A stretch of 64,000 nt of DNA from Photobacterium marinum (GTDB lineage: Bacteria; Pseudomonadota; Gammaproteobacteria; Enterobacterales; Vibrionaceae), in NCBI RefSeq assembly GCF_000331515.1, contig NZ_AMZO01000006.1:248001-312000 (forward strand). Direction: 5' to 3'. Both the position numbers and the translations under genes were made by a program. Below are positions 44,296 through 52,715 of this stretch, piece by piece (positions within the stretch are counted from its first letter, which is position 1; every line of letters starts with the position of its first letter). Under the pieces are notes generated by a model. It made no database searches, was not told where the DNA came from, and saw only the letters and a list, made by a program, of their open reading frames with translations.

Positions 44296-45882
44296 ATGGC
44301 CTTACATCAATCTTTAATCATTGCTAATTCACTGTCAGTGCATCATGACAGTGGTGATACGTTATTTTCAGACATCAGCTTTTCATTGCAGCGGCAAGTT
44401 ACCGGATTAGTTGGTAGAAACGGAGCCGGAAAATCAGTATTGGCTGGCATTTTGTGTCAAAAACGGCTGCCGGATTCGGGGACAGTGCGTTGTGACTGCT
44501 TAGTCGGGTATCTTCCTCAACTTACCAATAGTAATGACCAGAACTTATTTGGCACTGTTGCTGATTACCTGAATATTTCCCGCAAGTTACGGGCCTTAGA
44601 GAGAATAGAAGCCGGAAGCAGTGATCCCCGGGATTTTGACATCCTTGGTGATGACTGGGAGGTACGGAACAACCTGTGTGAACAGCTTGTCGGGATGGGG
44701 TTGCCACCAGAACCGTTTCAGCCATGCTCCAGTCTTAGTGGCGGAGAGTTGACAAGATTGCAGCTCTGGCTGCTTTTCAATGCCGCTTATGAGTACCTGA
44801 TTCTGGATGAGCCTTCGAACCACTTGGATAGTGCTGGCCGGCAGTGGTTACTTAGTCAGATACAGTCTTTTTCTGGCGGGATCTTGCTGATCAGTCACGA
44901 TCGCCAGTTGTTAGAGCAGGTAGACAGCATCATGGAGTTAACGCCGGATGAAATGAAGTATTACGGTGGCAACTACAGTTTTTACTGGCAGCAAAAGCAG
45001 TTACAGCAAGCTGCATTTGATAGAAGCGTGGCCAGTGCCGAGAACAAGGTGATGCAGTTGCAGCGGCAGTATCAGCGCAATCAAGAGAAGGCTCAGCAAA
45101 GGGAAAGCCAGGGCCGGAAGCTTCGCAAGTCAGGTAGCCAGTCAAAACTATTGCTGGATGGAATGCGTGACTCGGCACAGCGTTCGCAATCGTCCCGTAA
45201 GGTGCAATTCGAGAATCAGTTGTATAAAGCTGAACAGGAGGTAAAAGCGCTCAAACGCCAGCAAACTCAGATTAAGCCACAGAAGATGACAGTTAATTCC
45301 TCCGATAAGCGTTTGTCACGAGTATTAGTGCTGCAAGAACTGCGGTTAGCTTTTGGTAATGATGCTTGGATTAACCTTTGCGTCGATTATGGTGATCGGC
45401 TTCATCTGATCGGGCGAAATGGTTGTGGTAAATCGACCCTGCTAAAAACGATCACTGGCACGTTGACCCCGGCAGCGGGGCAGATAAACTGCCATGTCAG
45501 TTTGTGCTATCTGGATCAGCATTTTAGTTTGCTGGATGAGCAACAGACCGTACTGCAAAACCTGCAACGGCTTTGTCCCGAACAGAAGGAACCTGAACTG
45601 CGGACACTGGCTGCCGGTGTTGGGTTTCGACGAGAGCGGGTGCATTTACCTGTTTCAGACCTAAGTGGTGGTGAAAGAATGAAAATTGCTCTCCTTGCTG
45701 TTAGTCATCAACAAGGGGATATGTTGCTTTTACTGGATGAGCCCGACAATCATCTGGATATTGAATCGAAGATGATACTGGCGCAGGCATTACGCAATTA
45801 TCAGGGATGCATGATTCTGATCAGTCATGACGACAGCTTTGTATCGGAGGTCGGGATAACCGGTACGATAACGGTAGGTTAA
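44296..45882 (+). CDS. ABC-F family ATPase
   Basis: 528 residues with two ABC ATPase domains and no membrane part. First domain: Walker A GLVGRNGAGKS (about 37-47), signature SSLSGGELTRLQ and Walker B YLILDEPSNHLD. A basic, Gln-rich linker (about 235-335) follows. Second domain: LIGRNGCGKSTLL, DLSGGERMKIALL and LLLLDEPDNHLD. ABC-F proteins act on the ribosome, either in translation control or in protection against ribosome-binding antibiotics; Glu after the Walker B Asp is present in both. The subgroup cannot be fixed by eye. The ribosome site is strong but may be in a hairpin. Sequence resembles native, not foreign, codon use. Confidence 0.87.
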   Translation: MALHQSLIIANSLSVHHDSGDTLFSDISFSLQRQVTGLVGRNGAGKSVLAGILCQKRLPDSGTVRCDCLVGYLPQLTNSNDQNLFGTVADYLNISRKLRALERIEAGSSDPRDFDILGDDWEVRNNLCEQLVGMGLPPEPFQPCSSLSGGELTRLQLWLLFNAAYEYLILDEPSNHLDSAGRQWLLSQIQSFSGGILLISHDRQLLEQVDSIMELTPDEMKYYGGNYSFYWQQKQLQQAAFDRSVASAENKVMQLQRQYQRNQEKAQQRESQGRKLRKSGSQSKLLLDGMRDSAQRSQSSRKVQFENQLYKAEQEVKALKRQQTQIKPQKMTVNSSDKRLSRVLVLQELRLAFGNDAWINLCVDYGDRLHLIGRNGCGKSTLLKTITGTLTPAAGQINCHVSLCYLDQHFSLLDEQQTVLQNLQRLCPEQKEPELRTLAAGVGFRRERVHLPVSDLSGGERMKIALLAVSHQQGDMLLLLDEPDNHLDIESKMILAQALRNYQGCMILISHDDSFVSEVGITGTITVG

Positions 45883-46068
45883 TAAACCATAGTTATGTTT
45901 CTGTTGTAATGAGTGGCGATCACTCAGGTTTGTAAGTTCTTTACTAACAGATCTGAGTGAAACTCTCAAAAATTCATCACAATGGTTTTCTGTCTGATTT
46001 CAGATGTATTTTTGCGATAACACACAATTGATGCACCATACTTGATAGAAGAAACTGTTGTTGAAATG

Positions 46069-46087
46069 AGCTGGCTGAAAGCCAGCT
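46069..46087 (+). terminator. stem-loop upstream of a small membrane gene
   Basis: AGCTGGCT-gaa-AGCCAGCT then TTATT. It is 187 bases after the ABC-F gene and 51 before the next start; it may end the ABC-F transcript or act in the leader of the next gene. Confidence 0.55.
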
Positions 46088-46137
46088 TTATTGGATGTGG
46101 CTGGAAAGTGTTACCTGACTTGGTTCGGGAGGAAAAG

Positions 46138-46347
46138 ATGTTCAGAAAAATCTCTGAGTTAGACTTTTTCAAGCTGTTTGGCCTGATTGGAATTTATTTC
46201 TTATCGTCTTACCTCGTCTATCTCTTTATTACCTGGTTTGGCCATGGTGATGATCTTTTGTATCTATTGGTTTTCGCTTCTCTGGTGGTAACCGCACTGC
46301 TGTTTTTGGCTTTATTTCGAATCCGAAAGCGAAAAATCGGTAAGTAA
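46138..46347 (+). CDS. small two-helix membrane protein
   Basis: 69 residues from the ATG at 46138, which follows a strong GGGAGG site; the frame extends 96 bases upstream but across the hairpin at 46069. Two membrane helices are visible (about 13-33, FGLIGIYFLSSYLVYLFITW; about 41-61, YLLVFASLVVTALLFLALF) and a basic tail RIRKRKIGK that should stay in the cytoplasm. No family recognised. Its stop overlaps the ATG of a tiny hydrophobic frame. Confidence 0.6.
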   Translation: MFRKISELDFFKLFGLIGIYFLSSYLVYLFITWFGHGDDLLYLLVFASLVVTALLFLALFRIRKRKIGK

Positions 46348-46421
46348 TGCAGGTTTGGCTCTTACTGTGTTTTGGGTTGATTAGTGTGTTGGTGGTTGAG
46401 AGGCGAGTTTGGGATAAATAG
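46347..46421 (+). CDS. possible 24-residue membrane peptide
   Basis: The ATG overlaps the preceding stop (TAATG). The frame reads MQVWLLLCFGLISVLVV followed by a charged tail ERRVWDK, i.e. one membrane helix plus a charged end. The coupling and hydrophobicity suggest a real small protein, but a chance frame of this length is also likely. Confidence 0.3.
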   Translation: MQVWLLLCFGLISVLVVERRVWDK

Positions 46422-46552
46422 CTGCTGTGGTATGACAGGTACGGCTACAAGAAAGCGGGCTCAAAGCCACTTGACGGGAAGCGGGTATCTATACTTATCC
46501 TCAGTGTCATCTGAGAAGACAAGCAAGCGATGATAACCAAGAGGAACTGACC

Positions 46553-46843
46553 ATGACTTTTCTCATAACCTGGCAGTTACATCAGGGTAAGCTTCATCCT
46601 ACTCTGGCGCATTTCTCCCAGCTCACCGAGCAGCAGGATCAGGAGATGATGGGAGATGACATTAAAATGATTGGCCGCTGGCATGATTTGGTAAGTGGAA
46701 CCGGAATTGCCATCTGTGAGTCTGACAATATCGAAGCGGTAACTGCCTACGCATTGAGGTGGAATAATGAGATGGATATCACACTTCAGGTTGTTGTTGA
46801 TGACGAGCAGGCGCGGGCGCTTGGTAACCGCCTTTTAGTGTAA
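46553..46843 (+). CDS. DUF3303 family protein
   Basis: 96 residues, soluble. The pattern LITWQLHQGKLHPTLAHFSQ, KMIGRWHDLVSGTGIAICES, and VTAYALRWN is that of DUF3303, small ferredoxin-like-fold proteins of unknown function found in many marine bacteria. AGAGGAA precedes the ATG. It stands alone. Confidence 0.8.
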   Translation: MTFLITWQLHQGKLHPTLAHFSQLTEQQDQEMMGDDIKMIGRWHDLVSGTGIAICESDNIEAVTAYALRWNNEMDITLQVVVDDEQARALGNRLLV

Positions 46844-47093
46844 GTTACTGTGTGTGAATAGGTTGTTTTGTATGAGCGGCTTTCTTTCATGATCCCATTA
46901 AACGCCCTGATTATAAATAAGGGCGTTTAAGTGAGTACTTACAATCTATTGTTGCTTTTCGTTGTTAAAACCTCGCCTGAACTATACTTCATAGAAACTT
47001 AAAGAGAAATTGGTTGAAGGAGGCGTATTAGTTCGTCCAGGAAGACCGTTTATGGTCTGGTCATCGTTGTATTGATAGTGAGGGATTATCATC

Positions 47094-47822
47094 ATGCTCG
47101 ATTTCGCGAACAGTCACGCACTAAAAAGCAAGCAGACGAAGGCAACGACTGCATCCAATATCATCAAAAATGTCATTCTGTCCGATCTTGCCGAACTCTA
47201 TTCCCCGGCTGAAATTGAGATATTACAGCAGGCCCAGCAACTTATTGAAGACGGGAAACATCGTATTCAGATCCTGAAGGAAAAACGTCGCAAAGAAGAA
47301 AAGATCCGTGAGTCTGTAGAATCCAGGCTGCATGACAGAGCTTACAGTAAGGCTCTTAATGCGCTCGAAGGTATGACACTGTCTGAGTTATATCGGCTTA
47401 ATGTCTGTTTTTCGTTCCAGCATTCAGTAATGGGTGAGTTGATTGCCGATTATGATCACCAGCGCTATCTGGAAACGGTGAAAAGCTGGTTAGATATGGG
47501 GAATCGGGAGGATTTTTACCTGGATCAGTCTCCGGAAGAATTACGTGAAGACTGGGCTAGCGGTATTGCAGAAGCTGCCGTTGAAATTATCAGCTGGCCA
47601 AACCTGAAATATCATCGAGACTTTCAGGTACCGGACGGCCATTTCCATGAACCGGTAGGTATACCGGAAGATTTTCCGGAAGTGATATATTCTGATGTTA
47701 AGGACAAAAATGCTCACAAGTTGACGCCTCAGTGTCTCGGAGTGATTAAGGCGATTGAAACCTTTGAAGAAAACGAGCGGAAGGTACAACTGATTTTGAG
47801 CAAGCTAGGGGACGTCTCTTAA
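47094..47822 (+). CDS. hypothetical cytoplasmic protein with coiled coil
   Basis: 242 residues, no signal or membrane segment. A helical, highly charged stretch (about 30-85: EIEILQQAQQLIEDG, then ILKEKRRKEEKIRES) suggests a coiled coil. The middle (MTLSELYRLNVCFSFQHS, LETVKSWLDMGNREDFY) and the end (HFHEPVGIPEDFPEVIY) show no motif I recognise. Codon use is normal and a terminator follows 26 bases after the stop, so it is very likely a real gene. No function can be suggested. Confidence 0.65.
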   Translation: MLDFANSHALKSKQTKATTASNIIKNVILSDLAELYSPAEIEILQQAQQLIEDGKHRIQILKEKRRKEEKIRESVESRLHDRAYSKALNALEGMTLSELYRLNVCFSFQHSVMGELIADYDHQRYLETVKSWLDMGNREDFYLDQSPEELREDWASGIAEAAVEIISWPNLKYHRDFQVPDGHFHEPVGIPEDFPEVIYSDVKDKNAHKLTPQCLGVIKAIETFEENERKVQLILSKLGDVS

Positions 47823-47847
47823 TTATTTAACGTTATCGGTATGGATT

Positions 47848-47892
47848 AAAAAACCATGCTTTCATTCCATGAGGTTGAAAGCGCGGTTTTTT
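47848..47892 (+). terminator. intrinsic terminator
   Basis: AAAAAACC-a-TGCTTTCA pairs with TGAAAGCG-c-GGTTTTTT with one mismatch and one G-T pair; T tail present. Confidence 0.8.
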
Positions 47893-48169
47893 GGCCATGA
47901 CCTTTCGGTTTTCTGTTCGTAATGGTTTTGAAATATCTCATTTGGTACATAAGACCACGAAATTATTGAGTTGTTCTGGTGGCACATAGCAGCAGAATGA
48001 TGACAGCTACATAAACAGTTCCTTGTTTTAATTGCATAAAATGTTGAATATTTAGTCATGTCCGAACATCTTCTTTTCGCGGTGGCTAAAATATACTTTC
48101 CATATGGAAATAGTAAGTGCATTCAAAATGTAATTGCCTTTTAATTTATATACTTATCAATATCTCTCT

Positions 48170-48194
48170 AAATGTGACATCACTCTTTACATTT
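48170..48194. promoter_or_regulatory. possible CRP site upstream of nupC
   Basis: AAATGTGAC on the left and TTTACATTT on the right form a dyad of 6 bp; the spacing is 3 bases longer than a standard CRP site, so only the left half fits well. Confidence 0.3.
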
Positions 48195-48275
48195 GCGCTA
48201 CAAATCGGTGTTGAATGCTTTTTTATCTGACATAGAATGCGTGCCTCTACATTATTTCGTTGTAAAGGTTCATTC

Positions 48276-49481
48276 ATGACGTCCTTGTTAGGTATCGCAA
48301 CCATTTTGCTTTTTGCTTGGCTACTGTCGACAGATCGCCGTAATATCCCGCTCCGAACAGTATCACTGGCTTTTGCTCTGCAAGTGATCTTCGCGCTGCT
48401 GGTCTTGTATATACCGGCTGGTAAAGAAGCGCTAAATGCAGTGACAGCTACTGTATCCAGTGTCATTAACTACGGTCAGGAAGGTATTTCATTCCTGTTT
48501 GGTGGTCTGGCATCTGGTAGTGTTGGTTTTGTGTTTGCTATCAATGTTCTTGGTATCATTATTTTCTTCTCGGCGCTGATCTCCGGTCTGTATCATATTG
48601 GCTTGATGCCAAAAGTGATCAACCTGATTGGTGGTTCGTTGCAAAAACTACTTGGTACAGGGCGTGCGGAATCGCTATCTGCGACAGCCAATATTTTTGT
48701 CGGCATGATTGAAGCGCCATTGGTGGTTAAGCCTTACCTGAAGAACATGAGCGACTCTCAGTTTTTTGCTGTGATGACTTGTGGTCTGGCGTCTGTAGCG
48801 GGCGGTACACTGGTGGGCTATGCGTCACTGGGTGTTGATCTTAACTTGCTGATTGCCGCTGCATTTATGTCAGCGCCTGCCGGTCTACTTATGGCTAAAA
48901 TTTTGGTTCCGCCAAGTGATCAAAGCCACAATGAAGATGAAATTACGTCAGTTGAACTGCCACGCGCAGCAAACGTAGTTGAGGCGTTGGCAGACGGCGC
49001 TATGTCTGGCCTGCGTATTGCGGTAGCGATCGGTGCAACTCTGCTGGCTTTCGTGAGTGTAATTGCATTGCTCAACGGTATCCTTGGCTCTGTAGGTGAA
49101 GTATTTGGGCTTCCGCTGAGCTTTGAGCTGATTCTGGGTTACTTGTTTGCTCCTGTTGCCTGGCTGGTGGGTGTGCCATGGAGTGAGGCTATTACGGCTG
49201 GTTCTCTGATTGGTAATAAGGTTGTAGTAAACGAGTTTGTTGCTTTCATCCAAATGATGGAGGTTAAAGATCAGCTGAGCGAACACTCTCTTGCGATTGT
49301 GACTTTTGCGCTTTGTGGTTTTGCTAATATCTCTACGATGGCGATTCTGATTGGTGGCTTGGGTAGCCTTGTTCCTGAGCGCCGCACCTTTATCTCGCAG
49401 AATGGTTTCCGTGCTATCGCGGCTGGTGTATTGGCTAACCTGATGAGTGCCGCTATCGCTGGTGTAATCCTGTCGATTTAA
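48276..49481 (+). CDS. nupC: concentrative nucleoside transporter NupC
   Basis: 401 residues with about 10 membrane helices. ATG at 48276 has AAAGG 8 bases upstream; the frame extends 39 bases further. Family motifs: ATANIFVGMIEAPLVVKPYL (nucleoside and ion binding), MTCGLASVAGGTLVGYASLG, and GNKVVVNEFVAF. It brings nucleosides into the cell with protons or sodium. The product would supply DeoD and Add. A strong terminator follows. Confidence 0.92.
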   Translation: MTSLLGIATILLFAWLLSTDRRNIPLRTVSLAFALQVIFALLVLYIPAGKEALNAVTATVSSVINYGQEGISFLFGGLASGSVGFVFAINVLGIIIFFSALISGLYHIGLMPKVINLIGGSLQKLLGTGRAESLSATANIFVGMIEAPLVVKPYLKNMSDSQFFAVMTCGLASVAGGTLVGYASLGVDLNLLIAAAFMSAPAGLLMAKILVPPSDQSHNEDEITSVELPRAANVVEALADGAMSGLRIAVAIGATLLAFVSVIALLNGILGSVGEVFGLPLSFELILGYLFAPVAWLVGVPWSEAITAGSLIGNKVVVNEFVAFIQMMEVKDQLSEHSLAIVTFALCGFANISTMAILIGGLGSLVPERRTFISQNGFRAIAAGVLANLMSAAIAGVILSI

Positions 49482-49560
49482 AACGTAGTCTTGGTCAGAA
49501 AAATCTGATTGTGGAACTCATTTTTATCTCTGGGCTTCTTATCCCGAGTTCTGGTTAATT

Positions 49561-49595
49561 AGCTCCTCTTCTTTTTTGAAGAGGAGCTTTTTTAT
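49561..49595. terminator. strong intrinsic terminator
   Basis: AGCTCCTCTTC-TTTTTT-GAAGAGGAGCT followed by TTTTTATTTT, between nupC and the convergent MOSC fusion gene. Confidence 0.93.
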
Positions 49596-49613
49596 TTTGT
49601 TCTTACCTTGAAC

Positions 49614-51470
49614 CTAGGATCTCACTTCTACATCCGTTTTTGGGATGCAGCAGCAAGCTAATACCTTGCCTTCTTCTTTTTCGCCCGGAAGCAGGGCTGG
49701 CACATCCGGTTGCTCCACTTCACCAGACTCAAGCGTGACTTTACATGCACCACAGAAGCCGGCACGGCAGCTATTGGCAATGGTAAGACCGGCATCTTCA
49801 GCCTGTTCCAGCAGTGTTTTCTGGTTGTCGCCCTGGAAAAGGTTGCCATCAACACTAATGGTAACGCTTTGGGTTGCCTGTTCAGTGTTGCCTTTTACCG
49901 GGCCGAACGCTTCCTGATGGTAGTTAGCCTCAGGAAGACCAGTGTTAAGCAGCAATGTTTTTGCTTCAGTCATAAAGGCATCCGGGCCACAGACAAAGAC
50001 CTGTCGTTCTGCCAGGGATGGGATGTACTTCAGCTGACTCTCACTAAGCCTTCCGGTCAGTCCGTCCCAGTCGGCTTCTGGTCGGCTAAGCACAAATATA
50101 ACTTTAAGCTGCGGGTACTGAGCGGCAAGATTTGCCAGCTCTTCTCGGTACGGGATATCAGCCTGACTGCGGCATTGGTGATGGAATACTACATCGCGAA
50201 CCTTGTCGTGATCAGCAAGGTAGCGAAGCATAGAGATCATCGGTGTAATACCGCTGCCGGCAGAAAGCAGGAGTAACTTGTCGGTGTGCAGACCAAGATG
50301 GAAGCTGCCATCCGGCTTCTCAGCAACCAGAGTATCGCCAACCTGCAGGTTATCATGCAGCCAGTTCGACACTCTGCCATCATCAACGCGCTTAACCGAA
50401 ATCGCATAACGTCCCGGACGAGACGGGCTGGAAGACAGGGTGTAGCGACGGGCCACATACTCACCGTTGATTTCTAACTGAAGCGGCAGGTGCTGCCCCG
50501 GCTGGTAGGTTGGCAGGGACTGTTGTTTGGTCGGTTCCAGCCAGAAAGTACAGAAATCGCGGGCAATGTCTTCACGTTCAACACAGGTTAGTGTCAGTTT
50601 TTCATCACCGTTATCTTCGTAGACTTCTTTGGATTTAGTTTCCAGAACTTCAATTTTATCGCCGGCTTTAATCACACCTTCATTCAGGGCAACCAGATTT
50701 TGGCCGAAAAAAACATCACCCGACTTGTCAGCACGGAATTTCGATAAGGTCACCAACGGCTCTTTGAGCGGGTGCGGTTCACCGGTCTCCGGGTTAACAG
50801 TGGTCAGGATGCAACGAGCACAGGGTTTAATCGCTTCAAACTCGACTTCACCGATACGGATGCGTTTCCAACTGTCTTCGGCGAAAGCTTCAGTGCCGGA
50901 AACGACCAGGTTGGTACGGAACCGATCCATGGTGTGCTGTTCCATGCTGCGTTCATTCAGTGCATCCAGCGAGGCCTGGCTAATCACTAACAGCGGATAA
51001 CCATCGGCAAAGCTGACATTTTGCTGGATCTTGCTGCGAACACGGTTGGATTGCTCGCCAGTGTAGAGCAGGCGTACGTCTTCATCCATAACATGGCTGA
51101 ACCAAGCATCAGCTTTTGATGATGTGGTGTAAGCGCTGAAAGTGTCGCTCCATACTGTGGCATCAGCTTCATTCATAGAGAATTCTGCATATTTCAGGGT
51201 GAGTGGCGACATACCGGGAAAGCTTAGGGTCAGGCCATTATGCTGAAGTGTTGCACTGACTTTGACCAACTGTGGGTACTTGCGTGCAGTAATCATGCTG
51301 CCGTCTTTTTTTGCTACCATAAAGCGACGATCGAAACATAATCCCTGCTTTTCGACCCAACTTTGCGACAGGCTGAGTCCGCTGACAGACTTGACGGGGA
51401 ATACATTAATTTGCGACAAGTGCGGCGTTTGAGAAAGAACCGTTTTACCGGTTGATGCTGACTGGCTCAC
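49614..51470 (-). CDS. MOSC domain / FAD-NAD(P)H reductase / 2Fe-2S ferredoxin fusion
   Basis: 618 residues from a GTG at 51470 (AAGGAC 7 bases upstream). The frame reaches 51569, but that start lies only about 10 bases past the T tract of the afu terminator, leaving no room for a promoter. Order: YcbX-like MOSC part (about 15-285), with the molybdenum cofactor cysteine in KPCARCILTTVNPETGE; flavin/NAD(P) reductase (about 300-525: ARRYTLSSSPSRPGRYAISV, LLLSAGSGITPMISML, FVCGPDAFM); ferredoxin domain (about 535-618) with Cys motif CRAGFCGACK and a final Cys in VLACCC. YcbX of E. coli reduces N-hydroxylated compounds with outside electrons; this chain carries its own electron chain from NAD(P)H. 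Confidence 0.87.
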   Translation of the reverse strand: MSQSASTGKTVLSQTPHLSQINVFPVKSVSGLSLSQSWVEKQGLCFDRRFMVAKKDGSMITARKYPQLVKVSATLQHNGLTLSFPGMSPLTLKYAEFSMNEADATVWSDTFSAYTTSSKADAWFSHVMDEDVRLLYTGEQSNRVRSKIQQNVSFADGYPLLVISQASLDALNERSMEQHTMDRFRTNLVVSGTEAFAEDSWKRIRIGEVEFEAIKPCARCILTTVNPETGEPHPLKEPLVTLSKFRADKSGDVFFGQNLVALNEGVIKAGDKIEVLETKSKEVYEDNGDEKLTLTCVEREDIARDFCTFWLEPTKQQSLPTYQPGQHLPLQLEINGEYVARRYTLSSSPSRPGRYAISVKRVDDGRVSNWLHDNLQVGDTLVAEKPDGSFHLGLHTDKLLLLSAGSGITPMISMLRYLADHDKVRDVVFHHQCRSQADIPYREELANLAAQYPQLKVIFVLSRPEADWDGLTGRLSESQLKYIPSLAERQVFVCGPDAFMTEAKTLLLNTGLPEANYHQEAFGPVKGNTEQATQSVTISVDGNLFQGDNQKTLLEQAEDAGLTIANSCRAGFCGACKVTLESGEVEQPDVPALLPGEKEEGKVLACCCIPKTDVEVRS

Positions 51471-51579
51471 TGTAACTGTCCTTGCTGAGTTATTGTTTTG
51501 ATTTGTAATGGATAATGATTTTATCAAAGACAGCAAGAGATTGTGGTATGAGGATCTTACTTTGCCCATTTTGAAAATC

Positions 51580-51629
51580 AGAAAAAAGAAAGGCCCCGAA
51601 ACCTTTCTTTCAGAGAGGATATCGGGGCC
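51580..51629 (-). terminator. terminator of the uhp-afu operon
   Basis: Read on the minus strand: GGCCCCGA, a 22-base loop, TCGGGGCC, then TTTCTTTTTT. It lies 20 bases after the afuC stop. Confidence 0.88.
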
Positions 51630-51648
51630 GCAGAGGTTGGAACAGACG

Positions 51649-52698
51649 TTAATCCGCCAGCAGGAACAGGTTGGTCGGGTTGATTGTCAGGTATGCGTGA
51701 TCGGCCAGGTTGGCATTGAACTGAGACGAGTTCAGTTGCAGCAGAAGCTGTTGATCATGCCAGCGTACTGACACTTCATACATAGATCCCATGTACACTG
51801 CGCTTTCAACTACGCATTGCTGACAAGGTTCACCTTCATGGGCCAGCAAAATAGCTTCAGGACGAATACCGACCTGATAGCAGCCCTTTAGTTTGCCTTC
51901 CACCACTTTTGGATCTGCCGGAATCCGGTAGCCGTTAATCTCAATATGTTCACCGTCGTAATAGCCGGAGAAAATGTTGGCATCACCCATAAAGTTAGCC
52001 ATAAACATCGATGCTGGTGACTTGTAAAGCTCATCCGGTGAACCCTGCTGCATGATATCGCCGTCTTTCATCACGATAACCGTATCAGAAACCGCGAAGG
52101 CTTCAGCCTGGTCATGGGTAACATATAACGATGTGATGTTGAATCTTTGCTGCAGTTCGCGGATCGTTTCCCGCATATTACGACGCAGGTTGGCATCAAG
52201 GTTACTCAGGGGTTCATCGAAAAGCAGCACTTTAGGTTTCAGTACCAGTGCTCGTGCCAGAGCGACGCGTTGTTGCTGGCCGCCAGAAATCTGGTCTACA
52301 AAGCGATTGCCCATCCCCTCTAGGTCAACCAGCTTTAGGGCTTCATCTACCCGTTGTTTGATCTCATCCGCCGGAAGCTTGAGCATCTTCAGCCCGTAGC
52401 CGACGTTGTCGTGTAGCGACATATGTGGGAACAGGGCATAGGACTGGAACACCATACAGATGTCACGGTGCTGGATTGATGTATTGGTGACATCCTCGCC
52501 ATCGATAAAGATCTGCCCGCTGGTGGGTTTTTCCAGACCAGCTACCAGTCGAAGCACAGTGGTTTTACCGCAGCCGGAAGGGCCGAGAAGGGTAACCAGA
52601 CTGCCTTTTTTGATTTCTAGATCAAGGTTGCCAATGACCGTGTTATCACCAAAGCGCTTGCAGACATTTTTTAGTACTACAAAGTTGTCGTTTGCCAT
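51649..52698 (-). CDS. afuC: sugar-phosphate ABC transporter ATP-binding protein AfuC
   Basis: 349 residues, an ABC importer ATPase of the FbpC/PotA type. Walker [14 protein letters not shown] (about 38-50), signature [17 protein letters not shown], Walker [14 protein letters not shown], switch His in [10 protein letters not shown], then a C-terminal regulatory TOBE-like domain (about 245-349). It gives energy to the permease encoded 17 bases upstream. The family is close to iron(III) transport ATPases; the sugar-phosphate role is inferred from the adjacent uhp genes and the AfuA-like binding protein. Last gene of the operon. Confidence 0.85.
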   Translation of the reverse strand: MANDNFVVLKNVCKRFGDNTVIGNLDLEIKKGSLVTLLGPSGCGKTTVLRLVAGLEKPTSGQIFIDGEDVTNTSIQHRDICMVFQSYALFPHMSLHDNVGYGLKMLKLPADEIKQRVDEALKLVDLEGMGNRFVDQISGGQQQRVALARALVLKPKVLLFDEPLSNLDANLRRNMRETIRELQQRFNITSLYVTHDQAEAFAVSDTVIVMKDGDIMQQGSPDELYKSPASMFMANFMGDANIFSGYYDGEHIEINGYRIPADPKVVEGKLKGCYQVGIRPEAILLAHEGEPCQQCVVESAVYMGSMYEVSVRWHDQQLLLQLNSSQFNANLADHAYLTINPTNLFLLAD

Positions 52699-52715
52699 GA
52701 GGAAGTTCTCCAGTT

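Larger units (their letters stand above)
47823..48275. other. intergenic region before nupC
   Basis: About 450 bases: the terminator at 47848-47892 and an AT-rich promoter region of nupC. At 48170-48194 AAATGTGACATCACTCTTTACATTT has one perfect CRP half site and an overall dyad; CRP/CytR control is usual for nucleoside uptake genes. Confidence 0.5.

Noticed and set aside
45966..46172. 68-codon minus-strand frame near the small membrane gene
   Set aside because: It covers the hairpin at 46069 and the strong ribosome site of the plus-strand gene.
47862..48122. 86-codon minus-strand frame between the coiled-coil gene and nupC
   Set aside because: It runs through a terminator stem, has unusual composition (many Cys, His, Asn) and no ribosome site.
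51471..51569. N-terminal 33-codon extension of the MOSC fusion gene
   Set aside because: It would start about 10 bases after the afu terminator T tract and adds a non-conserved leader; the GTG at 51470 has a good ribosome site.
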